Below, piece after piece: positions 47,828 to 59,009 of a stretch of 64,000 nt of DNA. Source of the stretch: Rhyacophila brunnea (Eukaryota; Arthropoda; Insecta; Trichoptera; Rhyacophilidae); NCBI GenBank assembly GCA_022495005.1, contig JAGYXB010000560.1, forward strand, positions 620,001 through 684,000, given 5' to 3'. How positions within the stretch are numbered: position 1 is the stretch's first letter; every line of letters begins with the position of its first letter. The notes under the pieces are model-generated. The model saw only the letters and a program-made list of their open reading frames with translations, was not told the origin of the DNA and did no database searches. The position numbers were made by a program, and so were the translations under genes.

Positions 47828-47985
47828 ATGCGTACTAATACGTATACCGTCGTCAGCGCTACGAGTACCTACATCGGCTGCCAGGTAATTAGTAACACTA
47901 GTAGGGGTAAACATTCGCACGCACACCATCGACCAACCGAATCATTGTTTTGTTTTTACTGTACTTATAAATCGACCTTGTATAG
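47828..47985 (+). repeat. Interspersed repeat family D, copy 2
   Basis: It shares CATCGGCTGCCAGG, CATTCGCACGCACACCATCG and TTTTGTTTTTACTGTAC with the inverted copy at 33775-33905, with insertions of 10-15 bases between blocks. An open frame of 83 codons overlaps it; the same frame in copy 1 reads a similar peptide (HAHYRPTA versus HAHHRPTE, then F-x-FYCT). That reflects the shared DNA and is not proof of coding. Confidence 0.6.
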
Positions 47986-50434
47986 TGGCAGGATGTGCAG
48001 AAATAAAAATGGCCATAATCATCAAAAGAAGAATAAAAAAGATATCTACCTAATTGTAGATGGCTTCTTACATAAGTAAATACATATTATTTATATGTAT
48101 GATGACCTATCCACAAAAATGGATCATTTCTTTTACAAACATAATTTGAAACAACCTTAGAAAAATATACAATTTGAATCCTATCCATATGAGGTGTTCT
48201 TACAGCTCGTCAATATCGGCAAACGCTTTATTGATTTTTTAAATCGATCTATACTAAATTGTGTTATTTCTTTGTTAATTCAAATTATTTAATAACCATT
48301 CAGTTTTCCCACAATTACTGTCTAACATAAAATGTTATGTACCAAGAGTCAATATTCGTCCTCACATTTTCTCACTTCTATACATTCATACAAAAATAAA
48401 ACCAATCTAGGTTATTATTGTCCTGAGGCTCTACTCTGCAGAACCATGAATTTTTACAGTGATGTATTTTGTTAACTAATTGTACCTGGACGACTGCTTT
48501 TTTAATTGTATTTTTTAAAAATTGCATTTTTCTTTTCATATATTACCTGACTTATCTATTTACTTATACATATACTTTTAGTGTTTTTCTGTTTTTTTCC
48601 CTATTTTTCTTATGATTATTAGATACCTGGGACCTACTAATGTGTTTTTCTTTTTTAATTATTTTCTATAACTCTCCAAATATATTCATTACAGCTGTAC
48701 TAACTAATATTTTTGATCTAATTTAATTTGATTTCGTATTATGTTATTTGTGTCTGCCTGTTCTTGGGACCATCACATATTATTTTACTCTATACTAGTC
48801 TATACTATAGCTATAGGTATTATAATAATTATACTTATTCTCTGTGATTGATCCTGTTGGTTGACCTAAATAAAAAAAATCATCGATCGATATATTCTTA
48901 TAGTATAAGTAATGGATATTATACTGAACTTTTTGAATTACTTATAATCACACATACTTACTTCTAGGCAGGTAATTTATTGAGATGAAACCCCCTGGGG
49001 AAAGATTCTATATCTCTTTGATGAGCCACATTATAAATTAGGATGCCTTTCAATTATTTGAATAGCCTTTATAAAAACAAAAGACTATTAATGTAGATAC
49101 CTAGATAAGTACTTTGAAAGTGTAAGGTAACATAGGTCCGAAACAAAAATGCCCAAGCGTTTTATATAAACTAATTATTTAATGTTGTGGCATGATAAAA
49201 TTCCCATTCTGGGTGGGCCAGGCCAGTCGGTACAAAATGGAGGACCACCCAGGATAACATGGTCGTATGAACGGGTTGACTCGATGGGGTAGATTAAAAT
49301 ACTTTTCTAGAACATGGCGCAAGCTTTTTATTTTGTTAAAAAGTGTTGGCTGACTTCCTACGCGCATTGGTCGCCCACGGACAGTTGCGTGCGTGAGATT
49401 TTATTTCGTAGGGGTAAAAAGGGCAGCATAATTATTAAATTTTATTTATGCTAAGTATGGTAAACTTTGGTAACCAAGAAACATTGAAATCATAATAAGA
49501 ATAAGTACCTACGTAGTTGTTCATCAAAAAATAGTTGTGTGAAAAATTTCCAGCAATTTCATACTGGAAATTTAATCAACCGTCCGTATCGTACTTTATA
49601 GCCCCCTTTTCAATAAAACAACTACCCAAAGCCATCGACAACAATAGAGAATATTGTGCAAATTAAAACATAAAATGTGTTGATGATAATTGATAAAACA
49701 TACCACGTGGGCAAAACAAATATCGTATAACACAATTTGTATATATTGTGGTGAATGCCAAATCATGCCGTTAGCATACGCTGAATCTTTTGAAATGACA
49801 AAAAACTAGGTCCTAGGATCTATTTGACTAGGATGAAAAATTAGTAGGTCGACACGTCTATCTAAATTTAAATAATACCATTTTTCTAATTTAGCGATGT
49901 TAAAATAAATGAGAACAATAAAATTTCGTCTTAAAATCACGATATGTAAAATATCAAATAGGCATTGCATGAAATTATATTGAGTCGTTATATTTAGATC
50001 AGACCATTTGAAGGTGATTTCGGTCATTAGCGTTAATCGGCATTTAATTATGTGCACAATGAAGCAAGTCGTACATACGCCTAACACGTTTAGATCAATT
50101 GTATTGACGTATTTAGATGCATATAGACAATTATTAAACCTGCTAAAAAAATTTGCAGCTAAAATTGAGAACAAGGAACCAAATTATCGAAACACTTATG
50201 TACTAACATAAAAAGAATTCGTAGACTTGTCGTGAATAGTTGAGGTGGCCAGATGAAGGACTTCTCAATTCCTTTTACAAAAGACATTCATAATCTATCA
50301 TATATAATATATCTATCATAATAGCGATTCCAAAATGGCAGAGAAAGAGGGTAATGTAGTTGTTCCAGTTATTGAAGCTGACAGCTCTTACCAGTGAAGA
50401 ATAACAATTTTAAATAAAAAGAAGAAGTGTGTAA
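47986..50434. other. Unannotated AT-rich DNA
   Basis: The longest frame in the window (122 codons, minus, 49806-50174) is rich in I, F, L and C with no recognisable domain, and an overlapping plus frame of 67 codons is likewise unknown. A GC-richer patch at 49200-49390 may be a decayed retroelement, but no motif is readable. Confidence 0.35.
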
Positions 50435-50625
50435 CGTAGTAGATTTTTGGATTTCCACCGTGTGTCCCTCTTCCTTCTTTCCTCGACGTTTCGGGCTCGT
50501 TGCAGAGGCCACTATCAAGAGATGAGAGACAATAGCAGACGGCAATATCACCATCTCTCGGTAATGGCCTCTGCAACGAAACGTCGAGGAAAGAAGGAAG
50601 GACACACACCCAAAAATCTGCTACG
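50435..50625. mobile_element. 191-bp foldback MITE
   Basis: Arms of about 85 bases mirror each other from CGTAGTAGATTTTTGG to the reverse complement of CAAAAATCTGCTACG. The best blocks are TCCTTCTTTCCTCGACGTTT and GTTGCAGAGGCC. The left arm carries a 5-base insertion (GGGCT). The central 40 bases are themselves partly inverted (GAGAGACAATAGC and so on). Overlapping frames on both strands are artefacts of the palindrome. Confidence 0.82.
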
Positions 50626-51640
50626 ATAAAAAAACAACCGTGAAAGCCTCAAACATTATAGAAGTGTTTAAATTTAGCGAAAAAAAATTACCAAAGCTAA
50701 GTCTAAAACCAAACAATATTTATTTAGTTGGCCTAGTCATGTGCATATTATTATTGTCTTCCTTCCTTGGACAATTTATAGAAACATACTAGTATAAAAT
50801 TAATATATAATTTTCAAATGTCCGTAATTGGTTAACCGTCAACAAACGTAATGTGTGTAAAAACTTATTGGAAATGAAAATATTCAATCTTCTAATTTTG
50901 TATATCCCATCTCCCCCATGCGCAATGCACTGAACTGCTGTTAACCTATTATTAACGGCTGTAGTAATGAGTTCGTGGGAGTGTCCAGAGGAGGACAATG
51001 CATGCTTTTGAAAAAAAATCCTATGTTGTGAAAAGACGCTCCAATTGTTGGATATCACGATTTGGTAGCTGCCACACACACACATGGTGATATCACCATG
51101 AAAATGCATTATTTTTAAAGCCTAACTTACACATCGCGTAGGAAGAGGAAGATAATAAAACAAGACTTGAGTCCTCAGAGAAAAACGACTGCAAGTTAAT
51201 CCATTACTATGTGAAGTTATTGTGTTATATGAATTTAATATTATACCTAGTAAACAAGTTTTTCCAAAGTTTAAATAATATTAATATGTATAATCGTTTC
51301 TTGTATGTAATCTAATGGTTTTACTTTACGGACTGTTTTTCTTTTTAAGTGAAGGTTGGCCAACATTATATAAGTATTATAAGACGGAGATAAAATTTTT
51401 ATCTCTGTCTTATTCATTGTGATTTGCGAACTGAAAAGTGAGTCTGTGCTTTGGTCAAACTACTTTATTGTCATTTTATCATGATGATAAACAGTTATTA
51501 AACAGTACACCATTATCATTTTCGTCTGATGTTGCCAATGACATTAGATGTTGCAAAAGAATTTTCTCCAATAAATAAAATTCTCACATCCATTAAATAA
51601 TTCTCACTTCCATTGGAAAAAAATTTGAAAAAAAAAACAT
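50626..51640. other. Unannotated AT-rich DNA
   Basis: A CACACACACACA run is at about 51072-51083. A 106-codon minus frame at 50789-51109 is unrecognised. Confidence 0.4.
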
Positions 51641-51644
51641 TGTG

Positions 51645-51712
51645 CTAGGCGGAGTCGAACCTGCACCCATCAGATTCCGTCAGTGTGCTTTATGTTCAAT
51701 AACATCACGATT
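51645..51712 (-). repeat. tRNA-like SINE head
   Basis: On the minus strand it carries the B-box GGTTCGACTCC (51651-51661), which lies near the 3' edge of the head, before GCCTAGCACAATG and a T-rich tail. The A-box is indistinct. No cloverleaf closes, so it is read as a SINE head. Confidence 0.45.
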
Positions 51713-52071
51713 ACATTCGGTGAGTGTACTTATGTACGCGCGTTAGAAGTTATACTTCTTTGGGGTAACAAAACAAAAACAAAACTTGTGATAAACTAGT
51801 TCTTTGACTAGCTCTTAATTATCTTGTTAAATTACACACTCAAGAAAAAGAACTGCTCATTGGACCGACGCTGCTTTATTTCTATACACTTTAACTTATA
51901 TTACTAAATTATATAATGGTACCAACTGTCACTCTGACGTTTAATCGTTTGTTTACGTAAGGAATTGCAAATTGCCGACAATAATAAATTCGCTGCTAAG
52001 GCAACGGAACAATTCTAAACTATAATATTATACTGTATAATCGTCACTATGCAGTATCATACTGTGGCGTA

Positions 52072-52145
52072 AAAGTAGTGCGTTCGGCTGATAACCGAAC
52101 AATCGGTGGTTCGAATCCAATCGAGTGCGTTTTTTTCGGGTGAAA
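52072..52145 (+). repeat. SINE head derived from tRNA-Ile (GAT)
   Basis: An anticodon arm with a perfect 6-bp stem GTTCGG/CCGAAC encloses the 7-base loop CTGATAA, whose middle triplet GAT would read isoleucine codons. The B-box GGTTCGAATCC is perfect at 52108-52118. An A-box-like TGGCGTAAAAGTAGTGCG precedes it. The acceptor stem does not pair and a T-run follows GAGTGCG, so a SINE head is more likely than a working tRNA gene. Confidence 0.6.
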
Positions 52146-52888
52146 AACTAAATTATGTGTTACTATAAATATTCTTCATATTGTGTATTTCTTCACGGGT
52201 ATGCCTATTAATATCATTGTCGTATAAAATATCTAAACACTAAAGAGGCTAGCAATGGATAATTAAGTACATAATCAGACTCTCAAGAACATTTTTTTTA
52301 AACCAAGTAATATTTCCACCTAGACATTTATCTACTTAAATTATGAAGAAAAGTTAATAATTCATACATAAATAATTACTCATTGTGAGTATTACATAAT
52401 ATTATAAATTTCATTTTAAGGAACACATCGTGCTGTTATTAAACAGTAGGCATGTATGTAACTATTGTAGGTCGGCAGTTATCAAATAAACATTATCACA
52501 TTAGTTAGAATATGGAGAATAGCATTAGGTACCTACGCTGGCTATAGTATAGTAGGTAGACAGCTGAAATTATTTCTCATATAACGAGATTTTGAAATCT
52601 CTATGATTCCGCTTGTCGCCCATTGTGCCGAGGTAACAATACGCTGTCAACCCGTTCCCGTTAAAATCAGGTAAATCTCGTAGAATACACTCTCCACGTA
52701 TTTATTCGGTTTTCAAGCATGCTAGCCTGGCCCTCCTGTGTACATAATATATTATTAAATTATCTCCTCGGTACGAGGTAGATACTAGCGATAAGGCTCT
52801 GCTTTGTTGCGGATCGCCGTCGAGACGCCCTAGCGTTTTACACCCGTATTACACAGCTAAACCCGATTTCGGTTTCTGCACGACTGTA
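52146..52888. other. Unannotated DNA
   Basis: AT-rich at first, then CpG-richer from about 52590 to 52870 without a second copy or open frame. Confidence 0.35.
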
Positions 52889-53204
52889 CGGCCCGTTTCA
52901 GACGGGACACAGGTGTCGCGCTCGATATAATATAGGAGGCCTTTGTATTCGAATAAAGGGGCCTTTGTATTATTTTTATGAACGCCGCAGAGCTAAAGAG
53001 TCAACGCGTGTCCGGTACACTTTTCCGTCGGCTGCCACATTCTCAAGCCGCCGATACACTTGTTTTTATTATCGCAGCGAGTTTTATGTTCTAATTTATA
53101 ACGCGAATTTATGCGTTGACTCATTAGCTTTGGGGCATCCATAAACATAATACAAAGCCCCCTTTATTCGAGCGCGACACCGGTGTCCCGTCTGAAATGG
53201 TCCT
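52889..53204. mobile_element. 316-bp TIR element with GACACCGGTGTC-type arms
   Basis: Left CCCGTTTCAGACGGGACAC and right GTGTCCCGTCTGAAATGG are reverse complements with one change. The match continues inward through GGTGTCGCGCTCGA, AATAAAGGGG, CTTTGTATTAT and GAGTCAACGC. The left arm carries an extra 25 bases that duplicate AGGCCTTTGTATTCG next to the original. No unambiguous target duplication was found. Confidence 0.8.
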
Positions 53205-54889
53205 AAGTGTGTATGCTACGATACGATATTAGTAATTGGAATCCGGGTCCAACGAAACGAACAGCCTTGTGAATATTAGTAATAATCATGATCTTTATCC
53301 TGTTCTGATGATACATAAATAAAACTATACTATCTAAACATTATGTTCAGTCCGTTTGATGCAAAACATTTACGATTATATTTAACTAATACTTCGATAC
53401 TAAAGGAACTGGGTATCGGTGAAAGACTGTCATCTGTGGGCAAGTGTCTTTCGGGTATTGAGCCAGGTGGGTAACCCAGTTAACACGTGTAAATGCATCT
53501 GTCACAAGGCATATACCAGTTCAGGAAGAATGGAAAAATCTGATCTAAGTCTCGGCAGTATTTCTAGAGTGACCACTATTACGAGGAATATGATTTAAGT
53601 ACGTGCACGTGACATTTTGTTGTTATTTAAAATATTGCATTCACTTCTAATACTTGCCGAAAAATAACTTAATAATAGATAATTTAATTATTAATTGTTT
53701 TGATGCTATAAAAAACGCCTGCAATAACACAAAGGCCGCCTCCGGATCAAACAAGTCGCTGGTGTACAATATGTGGCTGGGAAATTCAAACGTTGTTTTT
53801 CATCGTTGTAGTTGATTAAGCAAGGAAACAACGCAAATGGAAAACCATTATTCGTAAAATAGGAACAAGTCCCAACTTTACTACTGTATAGCCACAGTGA
53901 AGTGACACACTGGTATTTTGTAGTTGCTATGGGATATCATAAAGTATTTAATAAATAATAGTCAAAACAATTTGGAATGTATAATATTTCCTTGTTTTTT
54001 ATAATCGTCATTTTAATATGTGATGTTTTTGTATTAGAGCCTTTGTGTTCAGGTACCTTTAAGCAGCGTTCAAGTTTAATTATTGCTATATTTTTAAATC
54101 AAAAATTACATATCATGTTAAATTTAATATTCTTTTCAGAGTGAAAGAAGAATATGTAAGTCAGTAACTTTTAATAATGTGATCATATTATTTTGTGCGA
54201 CGAAACATTCGCGAATGCGAAATTTTACTGGCCCAAAAAAACTGGAATCGCGTACATTGATGTGATACGGTCGTTTCAAGATAGACCCTCCATCGCGACG
54301 TCCTCGAAAGCCTCCGTCTGCTATGTAATTTGTTGAAAGTTTATGCAGGGAGAGCGCGTCCGTGCGTAACACAATAGCCGAATGCCGAGAGAAATGGGAT
54401 TCATGTACGTATACTCGCAGCTGAGAGGAGTTATTTGTATCTTAAGGGTGGATATTATTAGATTAGTGCGGCTTTTAATATACCTCAGTAAATCACAGAG
54501 ACAAACTCAACGCTTACACACTCAATTTTAGGAAAGTATGGAAATATTGTTATGAAAATAAAAAATAAATAAAATTAAAATCTGCCTGGATTTTGCTGTA
54601 GGTAGGCATTCAATTTGACAGATTTTCGCGATACGGGATTCACCTTCCGGCATTTAAAAACCTTTGCATTCGTATTAATTGATTGGATTCATCATAACTA
54701 ACATTCAATATTAAATTATTTGTATTCAATTTATGCAGGTTAAAGTAATAGACCGCATAATATTAATGTTTTTTTTTTGAAAAGCTATTTAAATTTAACT
54801 GCCTTATTGTTGAGCAGACCAAGTTTTTTGAATTTAATTTATTGTTCATAATCTTTAATAAATAACGTTGTCTCTAAAAATGTATCAGT
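53205..54889. other. Unannotated DNA
   Basis: A 78-codon minus frame at 54136-54372 overlaps a CpG-richer patch (54180-54400). It contains no motif I recognise. Conserved non-coding DNA or an exon of an unknown gene are both possible. Confidence 0.3.
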
Positions 54890-55018
54890 TTAAGGGGGGA
54901 CATGCTCAGCGTACGTCAAAATGGAGCTTTTATTGCATTTTCAAAGCATGATCCTGGCCATACAAGAAAATACAATAAAAGCTCCATTTTGACCTACGCT
55001 GAGCATGTCCGCCCTTAA
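54890..55018. mobile_element. TTAA-flanked foldback MITE, complete copy (129 bp)
   Basis: Arms of about 50 bases run from TTAAGGGGGGACATGCTCAG and are mirrored by GAGCATGTCCGCCCTTAA. Shared inner blocks are CAAAATGGAGCTTTTATTG and GAAAAT. The loop is about 25 bases. A shortened relative is at 1593-1672. Confidence 0.85.
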
Positions 55019-56446
55019 ATAGGTAGCTGTAATTTTCTGTATTTTGTTTCAGTTGACAATGACCCATTGCAGTAGACGAAACCGGTCCTGGTGGTAATTT
55101 AATTATAATGAATACAAATAAATTTAGAATTACTACATATTGTGTTTTATCATAATCAATTAACTTATTTACAAGATTTACGACTGCAATGTTGAAAGAA
55201 TGCCAGGGGACAGTACACAAAACAGCCACAAGGACTGTGATTTCTGAAATTAGCTAAGTATGTAATACAATGAATAGTATGAGAAATTTAAAAAGTTCTT
55301 TAGATTTGCCTACAGCAGTTTGGGTTGATTTTGTATCGAAGTTGTCATCACTTTGGCCTTCGATAGTGCCTTTGTTTCATTGCAGGTGGGTACCACAATA
55401 GGAGCGACATGGAGACAGACCATGTAAAAGGTGAAGTGACAATGCGGAGGAGGATTTGAGTGTGGCGGATTAGCCGGGAATGTGGAAGATAAAGAATCAA
55501 TGCGGTCCTTGAGGAGGAAGTCATATCCCGATACCGAGAAGGTAAAGAAGAGTATACATTAGAGTCTATATACTCTACTGATACCTACATACAAGCAGCT
55601 TGAGGATGCTGTAAGGCGAATCCCGAATCGATTAATATTAATGTATTAGAAATAAATACCTTTTTTACATTTTCAAAGTAAAATTCTTGGGACGGTTGAG
55701 TATTTTTATTCAATTAACATAAAATGATGATATACCTACATATGAAGAAACGAGGAAGAGAAGATGTTACAAATATATAAATTTAAGAACACACTGGCAG
55801 ATGGAAAGTTCAACGTACAAATTCCTTTCATGTGAAAAATGCGTACGTTCCAAATGCTACATTTTTGAGGACGCGGTCTAGAATGAAAGACAAAAGTGTC
55901 GCATTTTCTTCATAATATCAATCGACTTTCATCAAATAGATAATAATTAGGAAAATAATAAAATTATTGTCTTTAACTATGATGCGGTAACTCACAACTT
56001 ACAACTTACTGTAATTGGTACTGTAGACTTTGTAGGCTAGCGTGAAATCCCAACTACGACTTTCCAAGTAAATCTTCCTAAAAGCAAAACTTGAAACCCG
56101 TAGGTTCAACTCTCTCTAACATTGTTTTTTTTTATATTGAAACTCCTAAGTAACCACATAATATAGTTGTGTTAAATTAATTTCAAGATCCCTAGAGTAT
56201 CCATTTGGCATTATATTGTTTCTCTAAAACTAGTTAACATACACAAGACAGTGCCCACTACAATATTCTCACTTCCCAACATTCAAAATAATCTCGTACG
56301 AGTATATTATCAAAGTTCGGTAACTCGTCTCTGCATGGTCAAAGTAATAAAATAACACAGGAATAATTTTGTTCTCTTCCCTCCTTTAATACAAGTTTAT
56401 TTGAAACTATATATATAGTTATATATAAATATAAAATTGAGTAACT
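55019..56446. other. Unannotated DNA with a weak tRNA-like motif
   Basis: AGGTTCAACTCTC at about 56102-56114 resembles a B-box and is followed by a T-run, with an A-box-like TAGGCTAGCGTG some 65 bases upstream. This may be a worn SINE head. A purine-rich block at 55400-55560 is unassigned. Confidence 0.3.
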
Positions 56447-56454
56447 GTGTATAC

Positions 56455-56661
56455 CAGTGGTGGGCAACCTTTCTCGTAACGAGATATAAATCTTTTTTTA
56501 GGGAGCCGTATTTATATACTTGAGTACCCACTTAGATTATATTTAAAGCGTAATTATCCAAACCGATTATTTTTAGAATACAATAAAAATAATGTTTTCA
56601 TTCTTCGACATATTGTTTTAAAAATCATCCCCGGGAGGGGGGCGTAGGTTGTTCGTCACTA
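56455..56661. mobile_element. Buster-like hAT MITE, 207 bp
   Basis: The left end CAGTGGTGGGCAACCTTTCT and right end AGGTTGTTCGTCACTA are imperfect inverted repeats. Flanks GTGTATAC (56447-56454) and GTGTAAAC (56662-56669) differ at one base, and the left one has the TA centre. No coding sequence. Confidence 0.75.
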
Positions 56662-56669
56662 GTGTAAAC

Positions 56670-58094
56670 TGTCACCGTTCACTGTTGCTTTACGTGTCCG
56701 CCTATTAATTAGCTTGTTAACAGTTAAGCAATATAGTTACTAATTGCTATATTGAGTACATGTACACATAATAAAAAGCTATCACTCTTTATAATACCTA
56801 TTAACGTAATTTATTTTAATAATATATTTTTGAGCCAAGTTGGCAAACTTACTGTGTAACTGCGGAAGTAAATGATAAGAACGTCATTTTATTGCATTTT
56901 CCGAGATTTAATAAGCTAGTTATTCCACCACCTTCAGACAGGTCACTCACTATACATACATATAGAGTATGGATGAATGTTTCATATACATACACGAATG
57001 GTCCAATAGGTGGACCTGTTTTAATGATAAAAAACAATAAGCAATGGACCTTCCTTCAAAGAATGGTCTCTACCTACTATTGATAGGTACAATTCACAGT
57101 ATTAAGTAATCAGCTATAAACAACAGACATGTATTGTATCATCGCAACATCTACTGCGGGAGAAACTGATTTACAGTCTGAGATAGCGTCCACGGTCCGC
57201 CTGATGGTTTATTGATACGACTCTTTGTGACGAAACAAATGGTAGGTTTTAAGAGGACCGGGGTAGCATAGTGCCCCCCATTAACGCTTATTGCATTATA
57301 TTAACGTGACTTGAATAATAGTGGAATCAATCCAAATCAAAGTGCGAGATATTCAATACAACGACACGTAGTTTAAAACAGTTGTTAAAATGAAATAATA
57401 AGTAGATTTATATATTACAACTTATTTGGGTATTTATTCTTTTGACGATAGAATGTCTTTGTCAAAAAAAGAGAAACATTAATCGGGTTATATATTGTCA
57501 TTTTTTGTTAAAAACAACATGGGGCGTAAAGTTCGTTGGTAATTAATTGATGGTGTAGCAAATGACTTTGTGTAGATCTTCATTGTTTCAATTCTGGGTG
57601 AAAGATTATAATAAAGTTTCCAATCACAACAGCCATAAATTATTGTCACGAACTAATGAAGTATATTCGTGTTGTCAAAAGCATGCAAGACTATTTTATG
57701 TAAAAAGAAAATTGAAATTCTAATTAAGCGGTGCGAGTTTTCTACTATTCCATAGTAATCTGCATGTACCTACGTGCATATGTGGCCATTGGTTAATTTA
57801 TTTACGATAAATGAAAAGCCTTATTTTATTCCTACAAACCAAGAAAAGAAAATATTGTATCAGACTAATCATTATTTCAAGGTTTAAATTGACGAATTGA
57901 TAGACTTTTGACTAATATTAATAATATGCATTTTTTTTACTTATTCCACTTTTTTATATCTCGTACAAAAGAAAAAAATGCGTTTTATTAATATTAATCA
58001 ATTAGTATCTAAGAATATATACCTAAATATCTCGAAACAACTTAATTGTCATTATTATTATACAAAAAATAAACCAAAATAGTATGTAGGTATA
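56670..58094. other. Unannotated AT-rich DNA
   Basis: Overlapping frames on both strands at 56849-57083 have no recognisable domain. Nothing else was seen. Confidence 0.4.
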
Positions 58095-58102
58095 TTACCA
58101 AT

Positions 58103-59001
58103 CAGTGGCGAAGTGTGACTTTTTGAAAGAGGTAGGCTGTGGGAGTAACCATGCTTGTCAGATATATTTGCGGGAAATAAGAAGATAACCCAATATTACT
58201 ACTAATGAATAGGTACGCTAAAACGAAGAAATTTCAAAAACTTAATTGGTTTGTTATAATTAGTTCATAAAAAATAAGCAATTAGTTTGAATTACTTATG
58301 TATTTTCCTAAACATTTATAAACGTAACATACGCTCAAAATATATTACCTATCATCTATGAAAATATCCGTTGTTGTATATATATTATGTTCCATAACAA
58401 TTTATAAATTAACACGTAAAACTAGACATTTTAAAATACTTCTATATTTAAAACACAGACTTAGGTAGGGACAATATCAGATATCTAAATTGTCTAATGA
58501 GTGAACTAATAAATAAATAAAAATTACGAGATAAATTATTTTATATTTTTAACAACAATCAATACATATTTATGTGATTGAATCCCATAAAAAATATTTC
58601 TTAAATTATCTTATTAATTATTTTGAATAAATGTGCTCTCGCGACGTAAGCGCTAACGAAATAGCTTGTACATTTGTATGCGGGACGCCAGACATTTTGA
58701 AATAATGAGAAAAAAACTTCATATTGAAAAACCCGTTGTTTCACGCGAAAATAATCCTATACAATATGTGAAGCGAAACGCGGTGTTATATTTTTTAAAC
58801 TTTCGAGAGATGCCATAGATGGTGCTTATTGAAATATGGGAAAAGGTCGTAAAATTATGACAATTATACGATAGATGTCTTTGGGCATATTGAATATATT
58901 ATTATTTGTGAATATATAATTACGTCAACATGAAAATAAAAAATATTTTTCTCAAGAAGGTAGGCTTTAAATAATCACCTAGTATGGAGTCTTCCCCACT
59001 G
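58103..59001. mobile_element. hAT family 2, largest copy (899 bp)
   Basis: The left end CAGTGGCGAAGTGTGAC, then GAGGTAGGCTGTGG, matches the start of the 35611 copy apart from a 12-base insertion. The right end AAGGTAGGCTTT ... CTTCCCCACTG is its worn mirror. Flanks TTACCAAT and TTACATAT share six of eight bases, both with T at 2 and A at 7. The interior is AT-rich with one CpG-richer block at 58630-58790 and no readable transposase. Confidence 0.72.
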
Positions 59002-59009
59002 TTACATAT

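Noticed and set aside
49200..49390. Possible non-LTR tail in a GC-richer patch
   Set aside because: Candidate peptide words (GGPPRITW) do not follow the known order, and no GRP or terminal W motif was seen.
49806..50174. Longest open frame (122 codons, minus strand)
   Set aside because: Rich in I, F, L and C as expected of AT-rich translation, no domain or good start context, and a competing frame on the other strand.
50369..50629. Three overlapping frames on both strands
   Set aside because: They are reflections of the foldback MITE palindrome.
54136..54372. 78-codon minus frame in a CpG-richer patch
   Set aside because: Composition is less random, but no family is recognised and no splice sites support it; kept only as a note.
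55400..55560. Possible retrotransposon fragment in purine-rich DNA
   Set aside because: No frame gave a convincing motif order.
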